Source: Puffinus mauretanicus (taxonomy: Eukaryota > Chordata > Aves > Procellariiformes > Procellariidae). Taken from it: DNA of 64,000 nucleotides. This document shows, piece after piece, positions 38,010 through 50,061 of this stretch (position 1 is the stretch's first letter; the number at the start of each line of letters is the position of its first letter). The notes below the pieces were generated by a model. That model had not been told where the DNA came from. It saw only the letters and a program-made list of their open reading frames with translations, and did not search any database. Position numbers and translations under genes: made by a program. Location: contig JAJKFH010000052.1 in the NCBI GenBank assembly GCA_023333565.1, positions 372,001-436,000 of the forward strand, in the 5' to 3' direction.

Positions 38010-40641
38010 ATAACAATGCCTGACTTGGCATTACTTTCAGTAAATTTTCCCATGATAAGCATGAGGAAATAAGTAGCAAGTGTAAAGGCCCAATTCTTGG
38101 GAAGGAGTGAGCATTATTCTATACTTGTGCATGAGGAGGTCTGACTCCAGTAAGTGTGGGTTTATGTATGCTGTGAATTTGGTGCTCAGTCCTTTCATTG
38201 CTGCCCACTTGATATCCCCTTCTTCAGCTGTGTCTGAAACATCAGCTAACAAGGGATCTGCAAATCTGCTATGCACCTTTGCATCATGCTCACAAGCAAA
38301 ATTAGCTAACCTGCTTATATTAACTGCAGTGTTTCAAAGGACTTTTAATTAAATGTTTTGTGCAAAAAAACCCAAAAACTATCTTAATATTTTTTGAAGG
38401 TTTTAAAAACTAAATGTACATTTTGCTTTAAATATTTGTATGTAACAGGCTGCTTGTTCATTTTGACCAGAAGTGAATATACTAAACTTTTAGTGAGGGA
38501 AATCCTCAGTGATGGAAATTAACCAGGAGCAAATGCAAGTGCTGTGCTGTTCAATCTTTGCATTTACATATAATAATTGAAAAACTTTAAGAAAGCTTCT
38601 CTTCCCTGGGTACTTAGAGCTATGGTGGATCATATCAATCTTCCACATCAGTGGGTTTTAATAGTCTTGTGATTTTTTTTTTTAAATGCCAACCCTGGAA
38701 TCAGGTTATTGGGAGAGAACTGTGATGTTTGTTTAAAATATTAACATTGTTACGGAGTTCAGTCAAACATCCACCTAATGCAGCATCCTGTTACTGTAGT
38801 GAGTTTCTGCTGAACAGATTTCTGGTGCTTCTGACTGCAGAAAAGCCTTAGAACAACTTGGGTGTAATCAGAAGGCATCAAAGCCAGAAGACAATTTAAA
38901 ATAAACCTCCAAACTTTTACTCACCAAAATCTCATTTTTTTCAGTAACAGGTCATTATTTTTCTTATGTTCCTGATGTATGAGAAAGTAAGTAAAATGTA
39001 ATTACAAGTTTAGCTTGAGCTGGATTTGTTCCTGGTGCCTATTGCTGCACCTGCTGTGCTGTTGTTGGCCCCTTGAGTGTGTCTGAGGCTAAACCAGCTC
39101 CTCTGCAGCTCAGGCATGCTGCTGCTTGTAAAAGTGTGTTTAATGCCAGCCGTTATCCCAAAGCTGCTGAGGAGGGGTCCGTGTCTGGGAGTGCTTGAGC
39201 TCCTCGCCTTGGAGCATTGCCAGGGCAAAGTCTCAGTGCTGTGGGGACCTGGTGACAGCGTGGGGCTGTCAGCGCTTGCTGCTCTGTACTGTCTGCATCA
39301 CCTGCTTCTGATCTCCTTGTCCTTTTAGCTAGAAAAGGGCCCTGTTACGCCATCACTTGCTCAGGTGTTTCAGGAGTCAGCTCCCAGTAGAAGTTGGAGC
39401 TGGCAACAGTTAGCAGTGACTAAAGTACAAGGTAAAGCTATTAAACTCAACGCTTTAAGCTTAGAAGGAGCTTTACCACCCTTATCAGTGCTGGAGCAGA
39501 AGTGCTGTGTGTGCATGTGTCCCCACTGCTTGCACTGAGTTTGTTTTATGTTAGAATGTTGTAAAACTACCTGGAAATGGCTATTTTTTTTTTATTTATG
39601 CATGTCTAATTTTAATTGCACTATGCTAATGTGAGGCTGGGAAAGACAAAGATTGAGGAAAAATGGGACTCTAATTTATTAGAAGTGTGGGGGGGGATAA
39701 TTTGTTTCTCAGTGGAGAGAGAAATCTAGATTTTCCTTTGCCCCTTGAGTAGTGGGACACCTCTTCTTGCATACTCTTTGCAATCTAAATAGAAAACATG
39801 TAATTTCAGTAAGGCCATGTGTCATCCTTGTTCTTTCTACTGTACCTTTCCAAAGCTTGAAAGCAGCTGCTTGGAAAGATGTGGTAAAAACATTAAAAAC
39901 TACATCAGCTACTTTTAGGATGCCATCATGTAAATGAAAACATGCCTCAGTTACACCAGTACTCAGATCAGGAGTGAAATTACAAGTGATAAATATTTGC
40001 AAGTCAGGTACCATTACACATGCTTTGTTTAACAAGTCTCTTTCCTTCCTATCTTGCTAAATCTGTCTATTGCAGACTTGATTTGCTAGGAAGAAGTAGC
40101 AACTTAAATTAAAAAAGGCACAGATTAGAGGTTGGTGCCTTGGAACTTTAACATGCATTTGACAGGGCATCATTAAGAAAGAAAAATATAAAGCCAGAGG
40201 AGAATTAATCAGCTTCCCCGGGATGATAGGAAATGCATAGCTGCTTTTGAACAAGGGTCTTTAGTTTTTATTTTGGTTCCCTTCTGACCTGCATTCTGAA
40301 AAACCAAGTGATGTCTTGAAAGGCATCCTGAAGTTATAAAACCTTAATTGTTTAGCTGACTGCAAATGGTATAAAGTAAGACTTTTTTCTTGATCAAGCA
40401 TTATGTCTCAATACATGTCTCTTAGGAATAAAAAATTATATTAGAAAACTTGTTAGTTATTTTCTAGTACCTTGGGGGAACAGGAAGGTGTATGACAGAA
40501 GCTCTCCAAAAAATAAAATGCAAGGGCTCTTGACATAGAAGGCTAAAGAGCTTTTGCCTTGCACGGCATAAAAGGCACTGTATCTGATTGTACCTCCTCG
40601 AAAGCATCCTCTTGGGAGAAGCTGCAGCTCGCGCTCTCTCT
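38010..40641. other. Unique non-coding DNA, no gene seen
   Basis: Flank of the solo LTR. A minus-strand frame of 108 codons at 39709-40035 is open in moderately AT-rich DNA, which is slightly unusual, but it matches no family I know. No other repeat is recognised. Confidence 0.5.
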
Positions 40642-40666
40642 AAATATATATATACACACACATATA
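40642..40666 (+). repeat. Compound (AT)n(AC)n microsatellite
   Basis: A short AT run (AAATATATATATA) passes directly into an AC run (CACACACA) and back to TATA. Short compound dinucleotide repeats like this are often polymorphic in length. Confidence 0.85.
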
Positions 40667-41771
40667 ACGCTGCTTCAGACACAGACCTCATCATAATGGG
40701 ACTGGACTCCTCTGGTAATGTGAACTTTTAAAACTTTTTAATGGAAATGGAATTGAAAAGGTTTGCCAAGAAAATGGAATGCAATTTATTTACTGTGTAA
40801 TGGGGGAAAAATGTCTGGTTTCATGCTGAGTGGCTGCCATGCAACTCCTGTGCTAGATGTCTTAAAATATTGCATTAGAGGGGGAGCTGTCGGACGGCAG
40901 GATTTACAGGAAATCCTGTAAATTTTCATATGAGATGAGAGCAGCAGCTGAGCATCACTGTGTGTGTTGGCTGCACGATGGCAGGCAGGGCTGCACGAGG
41001 TTGATCCAAACGCGTGGGAGCGAGCCTTCTCCGCGGGGTCTCGGGCTGTCGAGGGGAGGCGCGTGCCTGTCCCAAGGCAGGTGCAGGACCTGGTGCCAGC
41101 TCTGCAGCCATCTGCCAGCTTGGGCTGGTGTGGCGGAGGGCTCAGCTTCCCTGTACTTTGCCTTCTCGGAGTTTGTAACTTGTTCACTCACGTGTCCAAG
41201 GGCACCATGGAAATGAGACGAAACCCTGAGTGTGAGCCACGGCCGTCAGGCTGACCCCACCATGGGCAAGGAGCCCCTGGGGAAACGAAACCAAAGCCCA
41301 AACCAGCCTCGAAGTAATGTCTGTTCACCACCGAAGGTGCTCCCATGTGAATACAGCTCTAAAATGTTTTCTGTTGTAAAGGCTCATGACTAAGGGCTGG
41401 TAGCACCACCTAAAATGTTATAGGGAGTTATGGACTACAAAACATGGAAATGACTTGAGAAAACCTTTTTATAAATTTGAACCAGGAATATGAGGATCAA
41501 ATTTTCAAATGGTTGTAATTCACCTCAGTGTCATTTGGGAAAGAATTTATTGTAAGTTTTATATATGTATGATTTTCTCCTTGAATTCCAGTGTGTTCAG
41601 GCTTGTGTTCATTTTTACTAGCAGAGACTATTTCACCTTCTGGCTCCAGTTTAGAGCCTAGAGGGTAAAATAAAAACTGTACTTTGTACATTAGTAGAAT
41701 ATAAATTTGACATACTTTTTTTTTCTGGCTGCTAAAATGAAGTTTACCTCTGCCCCGCCCTTCCCCTCCTC

Positions 41772-41788
41772 AAAAAAAAAAAAAAAAA
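41772..41788 (+). repeat. Poly(A) tract
   Basis: Seventeen A residues follow a pyrimidine-rich TTCCCCTCCTC stretch. A ten-base T tract lies 36 bases further on (41825-41834). The pair could fold back, but no retrocopy body is recognised. Confidence 0.9.
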
Positions 41789-44700
41789 CATAAAAACATT
41801 TAAGTGTTTCATTTTCCTATTTCCTTTTTTTTTTCCCAAATATGACAATAGAAATAAGATGCCCTGTGTGAATATTCCCCTGAATTCAGCCAGACACACA
41901 CCTGATTGCATAGCCTATTAAATTTAGTGGGACTAATCACATTAAATTTAAATATATGGTTAGAATACCTTGCTAAGACATCATCCTTAATGAAAGTAGG
42001 TGATACAAATAAACACAACTTTCATTTGCTAAATTCATGGACAGACGTAGTACAAATAATTCAAAATAGGGCTTAACATTGGGTATGTGCATTATATACA
42101 GGATGAACTTGAATTTGATCAAAGAAATTTTCCTGTCATTGATTACATAGGTGTGAAACCAGCACTGTCAGTGCGGATGAGATGTAAACCCAGCCTCCTT
42201 GGAGAGGTTGCACATGTGTATCTCGCTGTCCAGTATCAGGAAAAATATTATAAGCAAAATGGCAAGCATTCCAAGTAAACTTACCATATGAAAATACGGA
42301 AGATATTTGCCAAATTGTGATATCTGAAGTTATAGATGTTATAAGTTTGAAAATATTCTGTGGCCCATATTTCCATAGCCCGTTGCAAGCTTTAAAATAT
42401 GAGCATCCTATCTTATTTTTTTAGTCCCTGGTAATGAGAACTATTTCTTTCAAGATGTGATTTTTGGTGCTACAGAAGGGCACAGCAAGTGTTACTTTGC
42501 AATGTAACTTCCATGTTGATTCTCACGTGAATTTCAGGTACTTAATTATAGCCTAAATGTTTTCAAAGTCATTGACCTACAAATTCTTGATTAACACAAA
42601 TATCATCCTGAACAATGTGTAAAGAATTTTCTGTGGGGGAGATGCCTATTTTGACTGTCTTGTGGAAAACCTTAACCTCTTTTGCAAGTGAAGCCGAGGT
42701 GAAGTTTGGCTCCAAGCCCTACCTGGAGGCAGCGGGGTGGTTTGCTCTAGGCAGTGGTTATCTGCCTGGCTGTATGTCTGTCCTCAAGGGCCTCTCGAAG
42801 GTCGGGTCCCAGGTGAAATATCTTGAAACACCTAAATATCTTTCTCCTGCTGCCTCTCCTACTCTTCCGAGTCTGTGCGTATTCAACTTTTTATACACCT
42901 CTAGCCGCTTTTGGGCAGTGGCCAGCTTCAGTATGGTAGGGGAGCAAGGAAAGGGGCAAAGCCTGTCCGCTCTGCGGGGCCAGGCGGCTCAGCATGGGCT
43001 GGGGATGGCGGCTGGGGTTGCTCTGCTGTGGTTGGGTAACCTACAGCACCCTGGGGGCTGTGTGTGGGTTCCCCCCGCTGCCGCGGTGATCTGCCGGGTG
43101 GGAGAGCAGCGGCAGGGAGCTACGGTCCCTCCGCACGAGTGGGGCTCAGGCCCACCGGTGATGGTGCTTGCTGTGCAATGGCTGCTCCTTCCCTGCTGAG
43201 CAAGGCTGTGAAAATTCACTGGAGATGGGGGATCTGAGCTCAGCAAAATAAGTACAGGTGTGGGCCTGTACCCAGATGTTTAAAGCATTCAGTGTAGATA
43301 TTAGCATTTATCTAGAATGTAATTATCTGACTTCACTCTGACTACAGGCCACTGAAAGTGCAATAATACAACGGATAAAACAAGTCAGAAAACAACTTAA
43401 AATGAGTCAAATCCAAATAACAAGTGAAATTGTAATAAAGTGCGAAATGGTAAGACGTGTCCCCCTCTGCTCCCCATAAGCAAACCGTGTAACAATATTA
43501 CATGGTTCCTTTTAATTCCATTTTGTTGAAGAGCTGTGGCATAATGATTAATCAATGAGGTGCTAAATGAATTTCCATTTCTGATTAAGTCTGCCACAGG
43601 GAAGCATCGCTGACTGTATGTATGTTAGAGGAAGTATTATTCAGCAGGGCTTGATTTTTGTGTAAAGGTCCAACAGTTATTAAAATACATTCTAACTAGC
43701 TGTGGTTAAAAAAATTTTCAGTCAAAATTATGTATTCACTGATTTTACTCTCCTCCTAAAAAGTGTTTGCATTTCATGAAAACATCTCCCTCCACCTTGC
43801 CTTTTTTTCTGGTAAAGCTTAAGCCCTGTTGAGGGTGCTTTGCTTCAGGATGGAGACACTTCCCACCGCAGAGCCTCACCAGCACTGGTTCCTGACACTT
43901 GAAGGCGCCCAGAGAGGCCCCAGGATATGCTCCGTGTTTCCCTGGTGCTGGTAACAACCTGCTCTGGCCGAATGCGGACAGGCCAGCACTGGTGCTGCCG
44001 GCACGAGGGAAACCCAAGCACACGCTGATTCTTGGTTCCTTTCTGGGACACGACGGGCTTTGGCCCAGAGAGGCGTTTCACATCTCCTTTCACCAGCACT
44101 GGTGAAGCTGGACCAAAGTCTTAAAATATTATCTACCATGTGTGTTCTGCTGAATTTTTAAAGAGAAGTCTTTAATTCAAAGATTAAAGCCTCAGCCTAG
44201 GCAAAGTGGGAAATAATATTTAGCTGTAACAATAATATCAAATATTAACAAGAGCAATCCTTCTATATTTGCTGCATCAAAGCCTCCTGCCTCTTTACAA
44301 ATTAAGTAATTTGTTTTTTCTCTTGCCCAAATAGCACAGTAACTGGCGTGACTGTCTTCTAGGAGTGACAGGGAACAAAGCAGCACAGCCGGGGCCAGAA
44401 CAGCCATGACTGTGCTCCGCTGCTTTGGAGGGCAGCTCTGCTGGTGTGTCTGCTGGGGTGGGGGGGAACTGGGTTGGGTTTCAGAGGTTTTCGTGGCTGG
44501 TGTGCGGCCTCGGGCTGATCCCATCCCTACAGTGGCTTTTGTGCTCAGCGCAGGGCTTGCTCAGGGCAGGCTGACGGGGACAGGGCAGCAGCGTGAGGCA
44601 CCAGCTGCTGGTTCCTCCTTCGCTCACCTACCTGAGGCTGGATGGAACTGCTGCAGATGTGCGCTGCCTTCTGACCTTGAGCACAGGGGGCAGAGACAGT

Positions 44701-45365
44701 TTGGGGAAACAGCATAGAAACAGAGCTTTTCAGTTCTATTTTGCCAGGCTGGGTTCAGCTCAGCTGGATAACCACGTACACGGTGCTGCAGCTGGGCTCC
44801 AAGTCCCTCTGGCAGTCCCCTCGCCCGGGGGGACGTGGAGGCAGCGCAGTGCTGCAATTTTGACTGTGTTGGGTGTGACTTAGCTAGGTGTGTTTACTCC
44901 CTTTTCTTAAAACCAACCAAACAACAGAAAACCACAAAACCAAAAACCTAAAACAAACGGGTTGGTGATGCCATACGTGAGTTTTGCTTCAGATGCACAA
45001 TGATCTCTGTGGAAAGAACAGTTTTGGAAGAGTTAAATGAATGGCTGAATCATAGCAATAGCAAATTACAGCCTTACTTATGGTTTTGAAGAATTACTGG
45101 ATGAATGCTTTACGACAGGATCATGTGTTTTCCTTCCAGTGGAGTTAATGTACCTTGGGGCTGTTTATTTACATTGCTTATCTCACCATGAACACCGTAG
45201 GGAGAAAACAAAGTTCAGCATAAAAGCCTGTGAAATCAATCAATCATTATCTTACTGTAGTGGAAGTAAGGTCACTCTGTGGCCATGCAAGGCTCTCTTG
45301 ATCTCAGTAGCCAACAGATCTATTCTCCATTGAGAGACATTAACCCAGTTGTCGAGATTGTCATT

Positions 45366-45408
45366 CTCGCTAATCCTTTATATAACTTCTCTCACTGAAG
45401 TGAGCGAG
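45366..45408. repeat. Nested inverted repeat
   Basis: An outer pair CTCGCT/AGCGAG (45366-45371 and 45403-45408) encloses an inner pair CTCACT/AGTGAG separated by GA. A TATATAA stretch lies between the outer left arm and the inner stem. The structure is short and could be chance; no RNA gene is claimed. Confidence 0.4.
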
Positions 45409-47921
45409 ATCTGTTACAGCGAGAGAGCGCTGAATGGCCGGACTCTTGGCTTAGGGGAAACTGGTGCAAATGTCTCTCAGAGCTTGTGCAGATCTTGCTT
45501 CTGCCAGACATCACTTGTATGTGAAAACACCATGCTACCTGCGGCCTGACATTCGCCCTGGGCAGAAGGCACAGCAGACGTAACCTGTCTGTGTTCGTTA
45601 AATCGCTGTTGATCTCCTCAACAGTGATCTGTGTTTAATAATCCCTCTGGAGCATGGTGTGCTCCTGCGATGACTCCAGCTGCGGAGCTGAGGGCACGCA
45701 TCCCCATGGTGCTCGGCGTGGTGGCACCTCCTAAAGAAGACTGTGATCCTGTCTCGGGGTAAGAGGGGTGCTTGCTCTGGGCGGTGCAGTGTGGTAGGCA
45801 GCATGGAGCAGCAGGACCATGGTGACAGGAGAACAGAGAGCAGAGGAATGGCTCTGGGACGGTCCAGCTCCATCTGTTCACGGCCTGGAGGTGGGGGCTG
45901 CAGCGCTGCCTTGGTGAGGCGGGAGGGTGTGAACTGGTATCTTGTGGCAGCCCTGCATTTCTAAGCGGTGGACTGAGGCCGTGGAAATAAAAAGCTGGAA
46001 AACTTGTGCACCTTGGTTCCTTTGGGTGCTTCTGGAGTGAGGAATTTTTGCTGTTTGCACTACTTCTTTTGAAAAATACTGCTATTTTTATTATTTTCAG
46101 AGCCCTTTCTGGAGAGGATGGGGGGGAAAGCCTCTAAGGTCTGAACTCTGAAAAGATTAGCTCACTGTCACAAATGCAGTACATAGGAATGCACTTTGCT
46201 GTGTTTTCCCTGCTTTTCTTGGAAATAATATGACAATAGACGTACTGTGAATTGAATTGCTAATGAGAGATTTTGAGCTGAGGTGTGCGAGAATCGGATC
46301 TGTAGGCAAGGCTGGCTGCACCGGCCAGCCGCAGGGATTTGGTCAGAAGTGTATTTCGGGGCTGTGTCCAGTCCTGATGTTGATCAGCAGAGACAGCTGG
46401 GATCAAAGCATCTCTTTTCTGAGCGGTCATGGCATGGGACATCCTTTACTCCCAGAAGGATGTTTTCCTGCCTTTGTGTAGTGATGCCCTGCTGTGAAGG
46501 AGCACTGGCGTGTAACTCTGCACAGGCTTCATTGGAGTGAGCAGGTGTGCAGGGAGCACCTCTTGCTGCTTCTAGGCACGCATAGCTTAGCTCAGCTTAC
46601 CAAAGTTGATGAAAAGGCTGGAGCAGCTACCCAGTTCACCTCTTCCCCTAAACTGACCGGTTTTATAGGACCTGATGATAATGTGTTGTGTCTTCTTGCC
46701 ACACCAAAATGAATGTCGAACATGCTCGTTTCCCTCTGAAAGCACTTTAGTAGTCCTCAGATGAGACATGGCCGCGGAGTAGCAGTTGGCTGCAGCGTGG
46801 AAGAGATTTGTTTTAAACTTCATTATAATGAGAATGTGCTTAAGCAAACCAGTGCTGCAGTTCCTCTTGTACCTGCAGGGACCGAGAGACTCTGCTGCCT
46901 ACTGCAGCCAGTGTCCCTGCCTCTCTTGTCTCTCTTAGGGGTTCCCTCTCATTTTCAGTCTGATCTTAATGCCTTGGTGACCACCTGGATTAAGTACTTT
47001 GATTTTACATTAATTAAATTGAATTTGAATCTCCCCTTCTTTAGGTTCCTTTTGTTGCTCTTTGTCTTTACTACCTAGTACTGTTCTGCTTAGGAGCAGG
47101 CTTGTGCCTGGCTGAAGGGTAACCATAACTTAACAGATTTTTAATAGTGCATGAGGGATGCACGCCTTTTCATACACAAGACATGGTGACTAAAAGGAAG
47201 TCAAGTGGCATTGATGTTGGCTGACAATTTCTCCTTTCCCCTCCTTTTTTTTTTTGTTCGTAAGTGGTAATCTCAATAAAGCTTTAAAGCTGCCTAGTGT
47301 TTTATTAAAACAGCTTTGCTAAAAGCCAGTCATTGTCAAGTGCAAATGCATCTTCCTCAAAAATCAGATGAAATATAAATATGGGCACTTCATAAGCCTT
47401 GCAGGATGAAAGGGGCTGCAGGGAGTGTTACTAGCTGGAGGGTTGTGGAGCAAAAGGCTTGGTGATAGAGGCTCTGGTCTCTCCAGGGATGCAGAGCGGG
47501 CGCAGCTGGGGCTGCTTTGCCTGGTTTTCCCAGCTCTGAGGCTGCTCCTGCAAGGTCTGGGCAGGAGGAAAAGGTTCTCAGTGTTTGCTTTATCCACCCA
47601 TTCAGGGTTGCCAGAAAGCTCTTGCCACAGGAATTGCCACCTTGTTCGTCAGCCCTTTAATTTGTGACTGCTTCCCCTTGCTGTCCTACAGAAGATGCTG
47701 ACACAGATATTTGCTATTAGTGGTGATGCCTTTTGCTTGGATTTTTAACTGATGGCTCAGCGGTTGTGCATGAGAGGTGCTAATAGGGCTGGCTAATTTT
47801 GCTGCTCAGTTGCATTATCTCCTCTGTTGGTTACTCCCTTCTTTTGTTCCTAAGTTTTATTTTATCTGATTTCTCTCTCCTATTTCCTGATGCTTTTAAC
47901 AGCCTATTCAGAGCATTTAGT

Positions 47922-47940
47922 GATCCTTCATAGAAGGATC
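47922..47940. repeat. Perfect 8-bp inverted repeat
   Basis: GATCCTTC and GAAGGATC are separated by ATA, giving a perfect eight-pair stem with a three-base loop. There is no flanking extension of the stem, so it is unlikely to be a microRNA precursor. Confidence 0.7.
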
Positions 47941-49079
47941 CTTGATAAGTAGATGTTTCTGGTTTTGTACTATTTGCATGAATCTACTTATTAAAATTAA
48001 TGTAAATTAATGTAAAATTAATTGCAGTTGAACGCAAAGTTGTAAGCAAAGTTTTCTGTGCATCTGTCTTTCATACACTGTTACTTTTGAACTTAGAGAC
48101 CTGTAGAAAGTAATGGATTGCAGCAATACTAATTTTGAACACAGAAGATAAAAATCCAAATCAAGACACTCCGTGATGGGGTGAGATGGGAGGACTGCCT
48201 CTTTTTGTGTGCTCACACTGCGTGTGTGCTGTCTCTGCTCGGGTGAGGGGGATCGTGCTGCCCTGGAGCAGCCGGGGGAATCGCCACTGTCGGGTTTACT
48301 TGCAGTTGTGAACCAGCACGTGACGGATGCCTGTCACGCTGCTCGATGAAGTACCCGAAGGGTGCGGACAATAGGATAATGATTCTCTAGCAATAAAGGT
48401 CTCCTTTGAGACCAAACATAATGTATAAAGAAACAGAGTGGTTTTAAACTTTAAACTTGGTTCATTTGAACAGAATCTGTTTGGTCAATAGCATGAACAC
48501 TAATTTGCTATAGATTATCTGAACTGCCATGGTTGTGATATGTTTTATAGACTTATCTTCAGCTTTCCAGCGCTTTTCCACCATAGAGGTGATTACATTT
48601 TGGTGGTTTCTGAATTGGTTGTGAAGTCCTCCAACACCCCTCCCAGCCGGGAAGGAGCTGTGATGTGCAGGGGCGGGAGTCCTGGGTGTCGCAAATCAGT
48701 GGGGTGCTATGGACTTTATGATTTACAGCGGCTGCTGATGTGGCTTAATACTTCAAATCAGAATCTAGATGTGTGAAAATACCAACTAACCGATGATCTG
48801 TGGTGGGCATGTGGGGTCCAGCACTTCCCACTTTGTTTGTTGGGTGATCTGATGCTGTGCTCGCTTGGTAATGCTGCCTTGTAGCCTTGCTTCACGTTAA
48901 TCCCCAACCCGGAGCACTGTCAGAGCTTTCTGTAAAGGTAACAGCAGCGTGTCTACGCTCTGGCGGCAGCAGCTTCCGCGAGCCCATGTGTGGCAGAGAC
49001 ATGCTCAGCGGCAGTGCCGGGCGGTCTCAGCGCCGATGTGCTCTCCCTTTGTCCTGCTGGCAGCCATGGTGCTGATGGG

Positions 49080-49435
49080 AGTCTTTTTGCCAGTCAGTTG
49101 GGACGGGGCAGAGAGGTCTCCGGCCTGCCCAGGCCTGCCCCGTGCCAGGCCGGGGTGCCCCTGCACCTCTGCTGCCAGAAGGGCCTCCCCGGCCAGGGAG
49201 CCAGGCAGGGGGTGCCGTGGACGGCAACTGGGCCGAGGAGCGGCCAACAGGGCTGGTGCGGAGCAAACCAGGACAGGCCGAGCTGGCTTCCTTCTGCGGC
49301 CAGAAGCAGCTGTTGGGCAGGCACGGCGGGCGCAGCAGGCAGCACCGTGCCCCTGGCTGCCTGGGCCCAGGCTTTCGCTGCACCTTGCTGCGTGCTCATG
49401 GGGAGGGAGAGGAGCAGCCTGGCTGCTCCTGAGGG
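49080..49435. other. Most GC-rich block of the window
   Basis: About 350 bases are visibly GC-rich, with roughly 18 CpGs. That is more than the surroundings but only about 0.4 of the number expected from composition, so it falls short of a classical CpG island. Two overlapping 196-codon plus-strand frames (48949-49539 and 48990-49580) and several minus-strand frames up to 160 codons cover it. Open reading in at least four frames at once is a composition effect. A first exon of a long non-coding RNA or an eroded island remains possible. Confidence 0.4.
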
Positions 49436-50044
49436 CTTTTCTGGGTCAGAAGGAAGCAGAAATGGATGGAGAGTTGGAAATCTCCCTGGGTACCAGAGAT
49501 TCCCCCTTTCAGTTACGCAAATTTGGCACGTGGGCCTAGCACGCCATTTCTGCTCTGTAATGTGTATCAGAAACATCTAAAATGCTTTCACTGTTGTTAG
49601 TGAACCAAGTAAGGCAGATAAAACACCTTGTAAGAGATCGAGTATAAGCAAGCTCGAATTTAACTCGTCCATCTGTGGGTAGTGCGAGACAGGGAGGAGT
49701 GTAGGGTGGCTGTATGAGGACAAACAGACTGGAGGTCGTCTTTGAGAGCTTCAAAGTCAGCATATGGCAACTAATCTGTCATGTGTGAAGATTTTCAGTT
49801 AGTTGCTGAGCTGGGGAATCATCAGTACCATAGCAAAACAGGTCGTACCCTCAGCTACTGGAAGCCAAGGGAAGTTTAGTGCATGTTTGCGGCTGAGAAC
49901 CTGGCCTGACATTAACACATCTCTAATGCCCCTGGCCAGGGAGCTGCTGGGCAGCTGCAAATCCCACTGCAATTAGTGATCCTCAGCACCCTTTAAACTC
50001 AGGCTGTCATCCTTTCAAGGTCAGAGGCATCCAAGGGTTTGGGG

Positions 50045-50061
50045 ATGTGCTTTGAGCACAT
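50045..50061. repeat. Perfect 7-bp inverted repeat
   Basis: ATGTGCT and AGCACAT flank a TTG loop. It is short and of unknown meaning, recorded because both arms are perfect. Confidence 0.7.

Larger units (their letters stand above)
40667..49079. other. Non-coding DNA with GC-richer blocks, no gene supported
   Basis: GC-richer blocks near 40930-41260, 42700-43200, 43840-44110, 44380-44870 and 45640-45960 alternate with AT-rich DNA. Each block has overlapping open frames on both strands (for example 133 codons at 40786-41187 and 194 codons at 42615-43199), which is what low stop density produces. None shows a known domain, a signal peptide followed by a structured body, or a convincing exon boundary. 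An A/C-rich low-complexity stretch lies at about 44908-44958. Confidence 0.5.

Noticed and set aside
42615..43199. 194-codon plus-strand frame as a protein gene
   Set aside because: No recognisable domain or homologous motif. The second half lies in GC-rich DNA and a minus-strand frame overlaps it. About one or two frames over 170 codons are expected by chance in 64 kb.
47922..47940. Hairpin as a microRNA precursor
   Set aside because: The stem is only 8 bp with a 3-base loop and does not extend; precursors need roughly 25-30 paired bases.
48949..49580. Two overlapping 196-codon plus-strand frames as a protein gene
   Set aside because: They lie in different frames over the same GC-rich DNA, with long frames open on the other strand as well. 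The peptides are low-complexity A/G/P/R-rich with no domain. Low stop density explains them.
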